Source: JAIPEI01 sp964443135 | GTDB lineage: Bacteria > Desulfobacterota > DSM-4660 > Desulfatiglandales > HGW-15 | Assembly (NCBI GenBank): GCA_964443135.1 | Contig: CAYUBQ010000015.1 | Span: forward strand, 6,068 to 70,067 | Direction of reading: 5' to 3' | Length of the DNA: 64,000 bases | Shown: positions 9,500 through 18,145 of the stretch, in pieces | Numbering within the stretch: position 1 is the stretch's first letter | Layout of the letters: the number at the start of each line of letters is the position of its first letter | Made by a program: the position numbers and the translations under genes | Notes under the pieces: generated by a model | Told to the model about the DNA's origin: nothing | The model's database searches: none | The model's input: the letters and a program-made list of their open reading frames with translations, nothing else

Positions 9500-9516
9500 C
9501 TAAGGACTAACCTTAG
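9500..9516. promoter_or_regulatory. probable GntR operator, CTAAGG-N5-CCTTAG
   Basis: A perfect six-base inverted repeat separated by five bases (CTAAGG ACTAA CCTTAG), flanked by an imperfect outer dyad (GCTGGTGGG on the left, ACCCAGC on the right). It lies 42-58 bases upstream of the GntR-family start codon. The size and spacing fit a dimeric GntR/FadR operator; binding by this regulator is inferred, not shown. Confidence 0.6.
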
Positions 9517-9544
9517 ACCCAGCAGAAAGGCCCTGTCAAGGGGA

Positions 9545-9639
9545 AATCAAAAATCCGCTCCCCCGCCGCGGGAAACGCTTAGTACCTGTTGATCTTCTGA
9601 AGCGGATCTCGAGGCCGACGCTTTTTTCGACGCCGTCAG
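9545..9639 (-). repeat. diverged copy of a dispersed repeat with terminal inverted repeats
   Basis: Read on the minus strand this segment begins CTGACGGCGTCGAAAAAAGC, has the core CCTCGAGATC and then CCCGCGGCGG, and ends GAGCGGATTTTTGATT. The same order of blocks occurs at 24324-24426 and three times at 47489-47803. The two ends are complementary to each other, so a single strand can fold into a long hairpin. This is the most diverged copy in the window and lies between the GntR and glycosyltransferase genes. Confidence 0.6.
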
Positions 9640-9688
9640 GGTTGTCTCGGGCTTCGCCGTCGCGACGCGGGAGGACGGGGTCTTCGTC

Positions 9689-10543
9689 TCAGGCGGGCGC
9701 GGGCGGGACGGACTCCCCCCGCGCCAGCAGCCCGGGGAGCGCCAGGTAGTAGCGGCCTTCCTCTCCGCGGCCCCGCTTCAGGCACCCCTCTCCGTAGATC
9801 CGGCATTTCCGCGAAAGCTCCCTCTGTGCGGCCCCGGCCTGCGCTTCGCTCAGCAGGCCGCTCCGGAGGATCCCCGTCAGGGATCGGATCCGATACCGGT
9901 CCATACCGGGACCGCCGGCCGACAGCTGGTCCGGGTGGCCGCCCTCCCGCACGAGCAGGTCCTCCTCGATCAGGTGGATGGGGTGTCGGCAGCCGATGCG
10001 GAGCCACAGGTCGTAGTCCTCGCACACCGGCAGGGTCTCGTCGAACAGTCCCGCCTCCTCGAGGAGCGTCCGCCGGAGCATCACCGCCGAGGGGCTCACC
10101 AGGCAGCGCGCCAGGCTCGGCAGGAAGACGTCCCCCGACGGCTTGAGATGCCTGCGGGCGGGGTTGACCCTGCGGCCGTGCCGGATCCAGATCTCCCGGG
10201 TCTGGCAGGCCACCGCCTCGGGGTGATCCTGGAAGAACCGCACCTGGGCCTCCAGCTTGCCGGGCAGCCACCGGTCGTCGCTGTCCAGGAAGGCGACCAG
10301 AGGCGCAGTGGAGGCGCGGATCCCCGTGTTTCTCGCGGCGGACACCCCGCGGTTCCGGTCGTGGCGAAGAACGCGGATGCGGCCCCGGAAGGGTTCGAGG
10401 GCCTCCGCCGTCCCGTCGGACGACGCGTCGTCCACCACCAGGACCTCCCTTTCCCGGAAGGTCTGGTCGAGCACCGAAGCCACCGCCGAGGGGACCCGGT
10501 CCGTTCGGTTGTAGGTGGGGATGATCACGCTGACGAGGCTCAT
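9689..10543 (-). CDS. family 2 glycosyltransferase
   Basis: A 284-residue GT-A fold glycosyltransferase. It starts MSLVSVIIPTYNRTDRV, has the nucleotide-sugar motif EVLVVDDASSDGT, the metal-binding DSDD in LVAFLDSDDRWLPGKL, and an acceptor-region ED in VCEDYDLWLRIG. The start ATG overlaps the stop of the IspH-UbiA gene (ATGA), so the two are translationally coupled. No membrane anchor is seen. A role in envelope polysaccharide or prenyl-linked sugar transfer is plausible because the upstream gene makes isoprenoid products, but donor and acceptor are unknown. Confidence 0.85.
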   Translation of the reverse strand: MSLVSVIIPTYNRTDRVPSAVASVLDQTFREREVLVVDDASSDGTAEALEPFRGRIRVLRHDRNRGVSAARNTGIRASTAPLVAFLDSDDRWLPGKLEAQVRFFQDHPEAVACQTREIWIRHGRRVNPARRHLKPSGDVFLPSLARCLVSPSAVMLRRTLLEEAGLFDETLPVCEDYDLWLRIGCRHPIHLIEEDLLVREGGHPDQLSAGGPGMDRYRIRSLTGILRSGLLSEAQAGAAQRELSRKCRIYGEGCLKRGRGEEGRYYLALPGLLARGESVPPAPA

Positions 10544-12276
10544 GACGCCGCCTGCCAGACCAGGCCCACGAGGCCGGCCAGGATCGGGTTGGCCTCCACC
10601 AGGGTCTCCAGGCGGAGCCCCGGATAGAGCCACCGGGTCTCGTAGGTGCGGATGGTCAGGGCCAGCGAGCCCACGCAGAGGAGCAGGGGGTAGGCGATGG
10701 GGGGGACCGCCCCCAGGAGGCCGGCGCCGAGGAGGAGGACACCGCACCCGGCCAGCACGCCCTTGAGCAACTGCACGGTCCGCTTTTCCCCGATGGTGAC
10801 CGGCAGGGTCTCGATGCCCACGATCATGTCGCCCTGCACCTCGAAGATGTCGAACAGGGCGGAGCGGACGTAGACCACGGCCAGCACGAAGAGGAAGGAC
10901 ACGGTGACGCCGGAGCCTGCGGTCTGCACATCCTCGAGGAGGGGGATGAGCGCGATCACCACGCCCCATGCCAGGGACTCGGCCAGGGTCTTGGAGCCGG
11001 GAACGTCCTTGATCTTCGCCGCCTGCCATCGGTTTCTGCGACGCACGGGGACGATGGGCACCCCGTACACGATGCCGAGAAGGCTCACGCCGGCCATGGC
11101 GATCATCACCGCGATGCCCAGGGTCCATGCGAGCATCAGGGCCACCGCCACCGCACCGAGCCCCGTGATGACCAGGCGCGTCCGGTGGGTGCTGTAGAAG
11201 TGGGCCTGGTCCGGCTCGTTGTAGGTGCTCGCACCCCGGTCCAGAAACTGGTTCAGCACGTGCATGGCCCAGATGTAGAGCGCCGCCATGGAGGGATGGA
11301 CCAGGTCCGGGGGGCGGCCCGCCAGCAGGGTGGCGGCGTGGGTCAGGGAGAACGCCCCCAGCCCCACCCAGATGTGGCCGAACAGGAAGACCCGCAGCAG
11401 GTTCCGGATCGCGGTCTGGGTGAAGTGCGTGTCCCTGGGGCTTCGAATGCGCTCGAGCTCCCGCACCACGTTCTTGATCATCCAGTTGGGCGTGGAGGCC
11501 CCTGCAGTGACGCCCACGGTCCCCATGGGGGCCAGGGCCTCCGGGTCCAGCTCCTCCTCGGTCTCCACGTGGAAGGTGGGGATGCCGGCCGCCTCGGACA
11601 CCTGGACCAGCCGCCGGGTGTTTCCGCTGTGAAACCCTCCCACCACGACCATGCCGTCCACCTGCCCTGCGAAGGAGGAGACCTCGGCCTGCCGGTTCTG
11701 GGTGGCGTCGCAGATGGTGTCGAAGATCAGGGCCTCGGGGTTCCGCTCCTGAATGGCGCGGCGGATCTCCTCGAAGACGCCCGCGTCCTGGGTGGTCTGG
11801 GCCACCACCACGAGGGGTTGGTCCTTCGGCAGCCCGCCCGCCTCCTCCGCGCGGTCGATCACATGGACCGGTCCCTCGGCATACCCCCGCAGGCCGATCA
11901 CCTCCGCGTGGTCCCGCTCGCCCACGATGACCGCCTGGTACCCTTTCCGCGTGTGCGACCGGACGATGGACTGCACCCGGCCCACCCGGGGGCAGGTGGC
12001 GTCGATGATGCGGAGCCCGGTGCCCTTCAGGGACTTTCGCTCCTGCGGCGGGATCCCGTGGGCGCGAATGACCACGGTTCCCGCACGGACCCCCTCCACG
12101 GTCTCCACGGCCCGGACACCCTTGGACTCCAGGAGCTTCATGACCTGGCGGTTGTGAATCAGCGGCCCGAAGGTGTAGATGGGGTCCTCGGCCTTGTTGG
12201 CCTCGGCCAACACCTTTTCCATGGCGAGGCGGACGCCCATGCAGAACCCTGCGGTCTTGGCCAGACGCACCTTCAC
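10540..12276 (-). CDS. ispH-ubiA: fusion of IspH (HMBPP reductase) and a UbiA-type prenyltransferase
   Basis: A 578-residue two-domain protein. Residues 1 to about 285 are IspH (LytB), the 4Fe-4S enzyme that reduces HMBPP to IPP and DMAPP in the last step of the MEP pathway; the three cluster cysteines are present at C12 (GFCMGV), C95 (ATCPRVGR) and C189 (TICDATQNRQ), with HAEV and AQTTQD active-site motifs. Residues about 300-578 are a polytopic UbiA-like domain with NQFLDRGASTYNEPD and DIFEVQGDMIVGIETLP. The reading frame crosses the junction without interruption. The GTG start overlaps the preceding dus stop (GTGA), and the stop overlaps the glycosyltransferase start. The aspartates of the first UbiA motif are atypical, so transferase activity is likely but not certain. 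Confidence 0.88.
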   Translation of the reverse strand: MKVRLAKTAGFCMGVRLAMEKVLAEANKAEDPIYTFGPLIHNRQVMKLLESKGVRAVETVEGVRAGTVVIRAHGIPPQERKSLKGTGLRIIDATCPRVGRVQSIVRSHTRKGYQAVIVGERDHAEVIGLRGYAEGPVHVIDRAEEAGGLPKDQPLVVVAQTTQDAGVFEEIRRAIQERNPEALIFDTICDATQNRQAEVSSFAGQVDGMVVVGGFHSGNTRRLVQVSEAAGIPTFHVETEEELDPEALAPMGTVGVTAGASTPNWMIKNVVRELERIRSPRDTHFTQTAIRNLLRVFLFGHIWVGLGAFSLTHAATLLAGRPPDLVHPSMAALYIWAMHVLNQFLDRGASTYNEPDQAHFYSTHRTRLVITGLGAVAVALMLAWTLGIAVMIAMAGVSLLGIVYGVPIVPVRRRNRWQAAKIKDVPGSKTLAESLAWGVVIALIPLLEDVQTAGSGVTVSFLFVLAVVYVRSALFDIFEVQGDMIVGIETLPVTIGEKRTVQLLKGVLAGCGVLLLGAGLLGAVPPIAYPLLLCVGSLALTIRTYETRWLYPGLRLETLVEANPILAGLVGLVWQAAS

Positions 12277-13253
12277 GGTTCTCTCTTCCCTTCCAGGGTC
12301 GCGAAGTAGTCGTCCATGAGCCGGTTCAGGGTGTCGAAGTCCCGGATGCGGGTGATCCGGTCCCGGAACCGGCTGCTGTAGGGAAGCCCCTTGGTGTAGG
12401 CCAGCAGCAGACCGCGCATCATGTAAGGGGCCCGCTGCTCCCCGACGGTCCGGGCGAGGAGCCGGTAGTGCTCCAGGATGTGGCTGCGCCGCTCGTCCAG
12501 GGTCGGCTCCCCGGGCTCCCTGCCGGCCTCCAGGTCGAGCACCTGCCGGAAGATCCACGGGTTCCCGACGGCGCCGCGCCCGATCATCACGCCGTCACAC
12601 CCCGTTTCCGCCCGCATCCTCAAGGCATCCGCGGCCTGGAAGACGTCCCCGTTTCCCACCACGGGGATCTCGACCGCCTCCTTGACGGCCCGGATCAGCC
12701 GCCAGTCCGCCCGGCCCGTGTAGCGCTGGGTGGCGAAGCGCGGGTGCACCGTCACCGCGTCGGCCCCGCACCCCTCGATCACCCGTGCGATCTCCACGCC
12801 CGTGGGTCGATCCGGGGTCCAGCCGGCGCGGATCTTGGCGGTGACCGGTACGGTGCAGGCGAGTCGAATCGCCGTGACGATCTCCGCCACCCGTTCCGGA
12901 CGGTCCAGCAAAGCCGCCCCGGCGCCGGTCTTGGCGACCTTGCGCACCGGGCAGCCCATGTTGATGTCGACGATGTCGGCCCCGGCCTCCACCGCGATCC
13001 GGGCGGCCTCGGCCATGCTTCGGGGTCCCGCTCCGAAGAGCTGAACCGACAGCGGCTTCTCGTCCGGCCAGCTCCGGAGGTACCTGCGCGTGCGGGGGTG
13101 GTCCTGGGTGAGTCCCATGGCGCTGACCATCTCGGTCGTCACCAGGCCCGCGCCCAGCCTCCGGACCAGGGTCCGGAACGGAAGATTGGTGATCCCGGCC
13201 ATGGGTGCCATGACCAAGTGGTTTTCGAGGGTGACGGCGCCGATCCGGAGCAT
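12273..13253 (-). CDS. dus: tRNA-dihydrouridine synthase (DusB-like)
   Basis: A 326-residue FMN-dependent TIM-barrel enzyme that reduces uridines in the tRNA D-loop. Visible motifs: VMAPMAGITNLPFR at the N-terminus, VQLFGAGPRSMAEAA, the catalytic cysteine in DINMGCPVRKV, AKIRAGW, VHPRFATQRYTG, GNGDVF and MIGRGAVGNPWIF (phosphate binding). Length is normal. It follows the RACo-like gene by 20 bases and overlaps the IspH-UbiA fusion by four. No clear ribosome-binding site precedes the ATG, suggesting coupling to the upstream gene. Confidence 0.92.
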   Translation of the reverse strand: MLRIGAVTLENHLVMAPMAGITNLPFRTLVRRLGAGLVTTEMVSAMGLTQDHPRTRRYLRSWPDEKPLSVQLFGAGPRSMAEAARIAVEAGADIVDINMGCPVRKVAKTGAGAALLDRPERVAEIVTAIRLACTVPVTAKIRAGWTPDRPTGVEIARVIEGCGADAVTVHPRFATQRYTGRADWRLIRAVKEAVEIPVVGNGDVFQAADALRMRAETGCDGVMIGRGAVGNPWIFRQVLDLEAGREPGEPTLDERRSHILEHYRLLARTVGEQRAPYMMRGLLLAYTKGLPYSSRFRDRITRIRDFDTLNRLMDDYFATLEGKREP

Positions 13254-13273
13254 GACGTTCTGCGTTCGCCGGT

Positions 13274-15196
13274 TCAGTAGTCCACCGAAGGAAAGAGCTT
13301 TCGCTCCGTGTGGGGGAGGAACAGCGAGGCCACGTACTCGTCCATGTACGGCTGGTAGTTGGACAGCTCGATGTTGGTCATGGACTTGGACACGTTCCGG
13401 CCCTTCTCGAAGGCCTCCTCGTAGATCAACGCCATGCGCGCGCCGGTGAGGGAGCTGTTGCCGATGAACTGGATCCGCTCCTCCGGGATGTCCGGCAGCA
13501 GCCCGATGGCGACGGCCTTGTGGACGTCGAGGTAACTCCCGAACCCCCCGGCCACGAAAAAGGTGTCCAGCATGTCGAACGTGAGGCCGATGTAGTCCAC
13601 CAGGCTCTTGATGGCCGCGAACACCGACCCTTTGGACTTCATCAGGTTGTCGATGTCGGATTCGCTGATGGCGACGGCCTCCCCCGACTCGGTCTCCTCG
13701 GCCGCCGCGATGACGTACCGGGGAACGTCCTCCTCCACGGACAGGCGCGGGTCGTCGCGCTTCCGGTCGAACTTGCCCTCGTACCCGATGATCCCGTTCT
13801 TGACCAGCTCGTAGATGCAGTCGATCAACCCGGATCCGCAGATCCCCCTGGGGGCCGCGTTCCCGATGGTCCGGTAGGAGAGCCGGCCGTCCTCGATCTT
13901 CACCTTCTCGATGGCGCCGCGCGTGGCGCGCATGCCGCAGGTGGTTCCCCCGCCCTCGAAGGACGGTCCGGCCGAGGCGGAGCAGCAGACCAGCCAGTCG
14001 CTGTTGCCGATGACGATCTCGCCGTTCGTTCCGATGTCGATGAGGCCCTGGATGGCCTCCTGCTCGGCGATGCCGGAGGAGATCACGCCGGCCACGATGT
14101 CGCCGCCCACATAGGAGGCGACGCTCGGGAGCGTCTCGAGGATGCCCTGGGGGTGAATGCGGACACCGATCTCCGACGCCAGGATCTGCGGGTAAGCGTC
14201 CGCGGTGGGGACGTAGGGCTCCATGCGGATGGAGCAGGGCGTGAGTCCGAGGAGGAGATGGCTCATGGTGGTGTTGCCGGCGGCCGTAACGGCGAAGATC
14301 TCCGCCCGCCGGATACCCGCCCGCCCCACCAGGGCCTCGATCAGGTCGTTGATGTTCTTGATCACGGCCTCCTGGAGGGGGATCAATCCCGACCCGTCCT
14401 TTCGACACGCGTAGATCATCCGGGAGATGACGTCCTCGCCGTACTGCGCCTGCATGTTGTGGGTCCCTTCCACCCCCAGGACCCGACCGGTGCGCAGGTC
14501 CACGAGCTGGGCCACGACCGTGGTGGTGCCGACGTCCACCGCCAGGCCGTAGTGACTCCCCGTGGTGTCCCCCGGCTCCACCTTCTGCAGCCTGTACCCT
14601 TTGTTGTCCTGGACCACCGTGACGGTCGTCTTCCAGTCGTTTTCCCGGAGCAGATCGGAGAGGTTCCGGAGGCAATGGAGGGAAATTTCGTAGGAATGCC
14701 AGCCGATGCGGCGTCTCAGCTCCCTCGAGACCCGTTCGATGTCCGTGATGTTGTCGTCCAGGGTGGGCGGGGAGAGCTCCAGGTAGACCTTCCTGGCGAG
14801 CGGTTTCAGGGGGTAGACCGCCAGCCCGCGTTCCTCCCGGACCACCACGTCCTCCCCCTCCACCACCTCGTCCCGCCTCTCCCCGGTCATGATCTGCTCG
14901 TCCTCGAGCATGGACTCCGCGGGTACCTTCACCGTGAGCTCGTCGTGGACCTCGGTCTGGCAGGCCAGTACGTATCCCTGCTCCAGCTCCTCCGGGGAGA
15001 AGAAGGCGGCCGCGCTCTCGTCCTGCCCCGCCTTCCCCCGGGTGACTCGCACACGGCACTCGCCGCAGACCCCCTCTCCACCGCAGAGGTTGTTGATGTA
15101 CACCTCCGCCTTGCGAGCGGCCTCGGCCAGGGTGGCGCCCTCGTCGACCTCGACGGACCGCTCGAAGGGGAGGAAGGTGACGCGAAATATCTTCAT
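13274..15196 (-). CDS. RACo-like reductive activator of corrinoid proteins (ferredoxin plus ASKHA domain)
   Basis: A 640-residue protein. Residues 1-95 form a plant-type [2Fe-2S] ferredoxin with cysteines 38, 44, 47 and 79. The C-terminal part has an ASKHA ATPase signature (LAVDVGTTTVVAQLVDL near residue 210, then AAGNTTMSHLLLG and SAGPSFEGGG), the DUF4445 arrangement of RACo/AcsV and RamA. These proteins use ATP to drive reduction of inactive Co(II) corrinoid proteins back to Co(I). In Wood-Ljungdahl organisms the target is the CoFeSP, encoded here by acsC and acsD 16 kb away, so that is the likely client; methyltransferase corrinoid proteins elsewhere are also possible. It heads a run with dus, ispH-ubiA and the glycosyltransferase. 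Confidence 0.85.
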   Translation of the reverse strand: MKIFRVTFLPFERSVEVDEGATLAEAARKAEVYINNLCGGEGVCGECRVRVTRGKAGQDESAAAFFSPEELEQGYVLACQTEVHDELTVKVPAESMLEDEQIMTGERRDEVVEGEDVVVREERGLAVYPLKPLARKVYLELSPPTLDDNITDIERVSRELRRRIGWHSYEISLHCLRNLSDLLRENDWKTTVTVVQDNKGYRLQKVEPGDTTGSHYGLAVDVGTTTVVAQLVDLRTGRVLGVEGTHNMQAQYGEDVISRMIYACRKDGSGLIPLQEAVIKNINDLIEALVGRAGIRRAEIFAVTAAGNTTMSHLLLGLTPCSIRMEPYVPTADAYPQILASEIGVRIHPQGILETLPSVASYVGGDIVAGVISSGIAEQEAIQGLIDIGTNGEIVIGNSDWLVCCSASAGPSFEGGGTTCGMRATRGAIEKVKIEDGRLSYRTIGNAAPRGICGSGLIDCIYELVKNGIIGYEGKFDRKRDDPRLSVEEDVPRYVIAAAEETESGEAVAISESDIDNLMKSKGSVFAAIKSLVDYIGLTFDMLDTFFVAGGFGSYLDVHKAVAIGLLPDIPEERIQFIGNSSLTGARMALIYEEAFEKGRNVSKSMTNIELSNYQPYMDEYVASLFLPHTERKLFPSVDY

Positions 15197-15439
15197 GGGA
15201 TCACTCCGTTCTCCACTCCCCGCTCGACACGCCGGTCCCTTTCTCCGAGCGTCGCAACGGCGGCCGGATCCGAAGGCCGGCCGGTTCAGGCGTCGAGCAT
15301 GGGTGGTTTCCGTATATCACTTACCCGTTCTTTGTAAAACCCCAAATTCATGAGCCGGTTTCGGGCGGGGGGTTCAGGTCCCGGGCTCAGGCCGGCCCCG
15401 CCTCCCGGCGCCTCCGATCCCTTCTCTTGGAGCAATCGG

Positions 15440-15469
15440 TTGACAGCACCAGATGTGGGATTTTATCAT
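15440..15469 (+). promoter_or_regulatory. sigma-70-like promoter of the ribonucleotide reductase gene
   Basis: TTGACA at 15440-15445 and TATCAT at 15464-15469 with an 18-base spacer, about 100 bases upstream of the chosen start codon. It lies in the 374-base divergent region 15197-15570 between the RACo-like and reductase genes. The rest of that region shows no gene, no NrdR-box pair and no B12-riboswitch consensus that I could recognise. Confidence 0.55.
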
Positions 15470-15570
15470 ACCGGAGCTCTCTAGTTCCCATCCATAAACG
15501 AACTTTGGGCATGGCTGCGTTTCCAATTCAGAAAGTGCGGCACCCGGGCATCCGCTTTCAGGAGGGACCC

Positions 15571-18057
15571 ATGGCGAGGGAAGACAAGACCCTGGTGACG
15601 GAGGAGGGAACCTTCGACCTGTCCGCCCACCGGTGGGACGACCAGCTGTTCTCTCAGCTGCTGATCCGCACCACGCCGATCAACGACGACCAGGCCCTGA
15701 GCATCAGCAAGGCCCTTCGAGAGGAGATCGGGAAGATGCGGCTCAGCACGCTCACCCTCCCGCTCCTGGAGAAGATCATCGAGGCCAAGCTGATGGAGTT
15801 CGGCCTTCAGAAAACCTCTCCCGTCAAGCTCGACAGCTCCATGTTCGTGAAGGAAGAGATCCCGCTCTCGGAGAACGCCCGGACCGTCCTGGAGCGGCGC
15901 TACCTCCGGAAAGATGCCAAAGGGAAGCTCCTGGAGACCCCTGCCCGGATGTTCCGGCGCGTGGCGCGGCACGTGGCCTCGGCGGAGCGCAACTACGGCG
16001 GGGGCGAACGGGCCCGGGAGATGGAGGAGGCCTTTTACCGCATCATGACCGAGTTCGAGTTCCTCCCCAACTCGCCCACCCTGATGAACGCCGGCCGCCG
16101 GCTGGGACAGCTCGCCGCCTGCTTCGTCCTCCCCGTGGAGGACAGCATGGAGGGAATCTTCGACAGCCTGAAGAACGCCGCGCTGATTCACAAGTCCGGC
16201 GGAGGGACCGGATTCGGCTTCTCCAGGCTCCGCCCCAAGAACAGCCGCGTGGGCACCACCGGGGGCATCGCTTCGGGCCCCGTCTCGTTCATGAAGATCT
16301 TCAACACGGCCACCGAGCAGGTCAAGCAGGGGGGGACCCGGCGGGGCGCGAACATGGCCGTCCTCCGTGTGGATCATCCCGACATCATGGAGTTCATCTA
16401 CTGCAAGAAACGGCACAACGAGCTCAACAACTTCAACATCTCCGTGGCTCTGACCTCCGGGTTCGTGTCCGCCGTGCGGGAGGACCGCGCCTACGACCTG
16501 ATCGATCCCCGCACGGAAAGGGCCGTCGGAGCACTCCGTGCGGCGGACGTGTACGACGCCCTGGTGGAGCAGGCCTGGGAGAACGGCGATCCCGGCGTCC
16601 TCTTCCTGGACCCCATCAACCGGGACAACCCCACCCCGGAGCTCGGCGAGATCGAGAGCACGAACCCCTGCGGGGAACAGCCCCTCCTGCCCATGGAGGC
16701 CTGCAACCTGGGCTCCGTCAACCTCTCCCGCTTCGTTACCGATCGTGGCGGGGTCCCCGGGGTGGACTACGAGGCCCTGAGGGACATCATCCGGCTTGCG
16801 GTGCGGTTCCTGGACAACGTGATCGACGTCTCGGAGTACCCGCTCCCGGAGATCGCCGAGATGGTCCACGGAAACCGGAAGATCGGCCTGGGCATCATGG
16901 GCTTTGCGGACATGCTGTTCCAGCTCGGGATCCCGTACCGTTCCGAGGAGGCCCTGGGCGTGGCCGAGGAGATCATGGGCTTTTTTCAGGGCGAGTGCCG
17001 GGAGGCTTCACGGGCGCTTGCGGTCGAGCGGGGCGTTTTCCCGAACTTCGAAAGGAGCGTCTACCGGGGGAGGGACGACGCCCGGTATCGAAACGCCACC
17101 ACGGTGACCATCGCGCCCACCGGGACCTTGAGCATCATCGCCGGATGCTCGAGCGGGATCGAGCCCCTGTTCGCCCTGAGCTTCATTCGGCGCGTCATGG
17201 ACGACGACGAGCTCATCGAGGTCAACCCGTGGTTCGAATCGACCGCCCGCGAACGGGGCTTCTACAGCCTCGCCATGATGGACGCCGTGGCCAGGACGGG
17301 GAGCCTGCAGAAGATCGAGGGCATCCCCGAGGACGTGAAGCAGGTGTTCGTGACGGCCCACGACGTCACCCCGGAGTGGCACGTCCGAATGCAGGCCGCC
17401 TTCCAGAAGTACACGGACAACGCCGTGTCCAAGACGGTGAACCTGCCGCGGGACGCCACGCCCGAGGACGTGAGAAAGGTCTACCGGCTCGCCTTCGACC
17501 TGGGCTGCAAAGGGGTGACCATCTATCGCGACGGCAGCAAGGAGAATCAGGTTCTCAGCTACAGCGGGGAATCCGCCCCGGAGGCGGGTCTTCAGGCCGT
17601 GCTCGACCGGCCCGAGACCCTGGAGGGATTCACCACGAAGATGGTGACCGGCCTGGGCAACCTCTACGTCACCGTGACCGAGATGAACGGACGGCCCTTC
17701 GAGGTGTTCGCCACCATCGGCAAGTCGGGGCGCTCCACCACGGCCAAGACGGAGGCCATCGGCCGCCTCGTCTCTCTGGCCTTCCGGTCCGGGGTGGACG
17801 TCGAGACCGTGGTGGACCAGCTCGAGGGAATCGGCGGCGAGCACCCGGTCTTCCAGAAGGACGGGCTGGTTCTGTCCATCCCGGACGCCATCAGCCGCAT
17901 TCTGAAAAACCGCTATCTCGAGGACAAGCCCGGTCGAAGGGGCCCGAGGACCCGGAACAGCCTCCTCGGAGAGACCTGCCCGGACTGCGGGCAGACCGTC
18001 AGCTTCGAAGAAGGCTGCATGACCTGTCACTTCTGCGGGTTCTCGAAATGCGGCTAG
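15571..18057 (+). CDS. nrdJ: adenosylcobalamin-dependent (class II) ribonucleotide reductase
   Basis: An 828-residue reductase that makes deoxyribonucleotides using adenosylcobalamin to form the thiyl radical, so it needs no oxygen. Seen: an N-terminal helical ATP-cone-like region, FLPNSPTLMNAG, the cysteine in LAACFVLPVED, HKSGGGTGFGFSRLRP, the strongly conserved STNPCGEQPLLPMEACNLG, and TVTIAPTGTLSIIAGCSSG. The C-terminus carries a CPDCG...CMTCHFCG zinc ribbon typical of NrdJ. The start ATG at MAREDKTL follows GGAGGGACCC; a longer frame would add 48 residues overlapping the promoter. No class I or III reductase is nearby. It fits an anaerobe with abundant corrinoid metabolism. Confidence 0.93.
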   Translation: MAREDKTLVTEEGTFDLSAHRWDDQLFSQLLIRTTPINDDQALSISKALREEIGKMRLSTLTLPLLEKIIEAKLMEFGLQKTSPVKLDSSMFVKEEIPLSENARTVLERRYLRKDAKGKLLETPARMFRRVARHVASAERNYGGGERAREMEEAFYRIMTEFEFLPNSPTLMNAGRRLGQLAACFVLPVEDSMEGIFDSLKNAALIHKSGGGTGFGFSRLRPKNSRVGTTGGIASGPVSFMKIFNTATEQVKQGGTRRGANMAVLRVDHPDIMEFIYCKKRHNELNNFNISVALTSGFVSAVREDRAYDLIDPRTERAVGALRAADVYDALVEQAWENGDPGVLFLDPINRDNPTPELGEIESTNPCGEQPLLPMEACNLGSVNLSRFVTDRGGVPGVDYEALRDIIRLAVRFLDNVIDVSEYPLPEIAEMVHGNRKIGLGIMGFADMLFQLGIPYRSEEALGVAEEIMGFFQGECREASRALAVERGVFPNFERSVYRGRDDARYRNATTVTIAPTGTLSIIAGCSSGIEPLFALSFIRRVMDDDELIEVNPWFESTARERGFYSLAMMDAVARTGSLQKIEGIPEDVKQVFVTAHDVTPEWHVRMQAAFQKYTDNAVSKTVNLPRDATPEDVRKVYRLAFDLGCKGVTIYRDGSKENQVLSYSGESAPEAGLQAVLDRPETLEGFTTKMVTGLGNLYVTVTEMNGRPFEVFATIGKSGRSTTAKTEAIGRLVSLAFRSGVDVETVVDQLEGIGGEHPVFQKDGLVLSIPDAISRILKNRYLEDKPGRRGPRTRNSLLGETCPDCGQTVSFEEGCMTCHFCGFSKCG

Positions 18058-18145
18058 GCCCCGCGATCGCCCGTCTCCGGTTCCACGCTCGAGGCTGTCC
18101 CGTGGGGGTGTCGCCCCGCATCTCGAGGGAACGGAAAGGTCCGGT

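Noticed and set aside
13310..15337. Long plus-strand open frame (675 codons) antisense to the RACo-like gene
   Set aside because: Its composition follows from the high-GC minus-strand gene on the other strand; the protein is a low-complexity shadow with no motifs, while the minus-strand frame has full ferredoxin and ASKHA signatures.
17225..17245. tRNA T-loop-like word GGTTCGAATC
   Set aside because: It lies inside the nrdJ coding frame and has no acceptor stem or anticodon arm around it. No tRNA gene is supported in the window.
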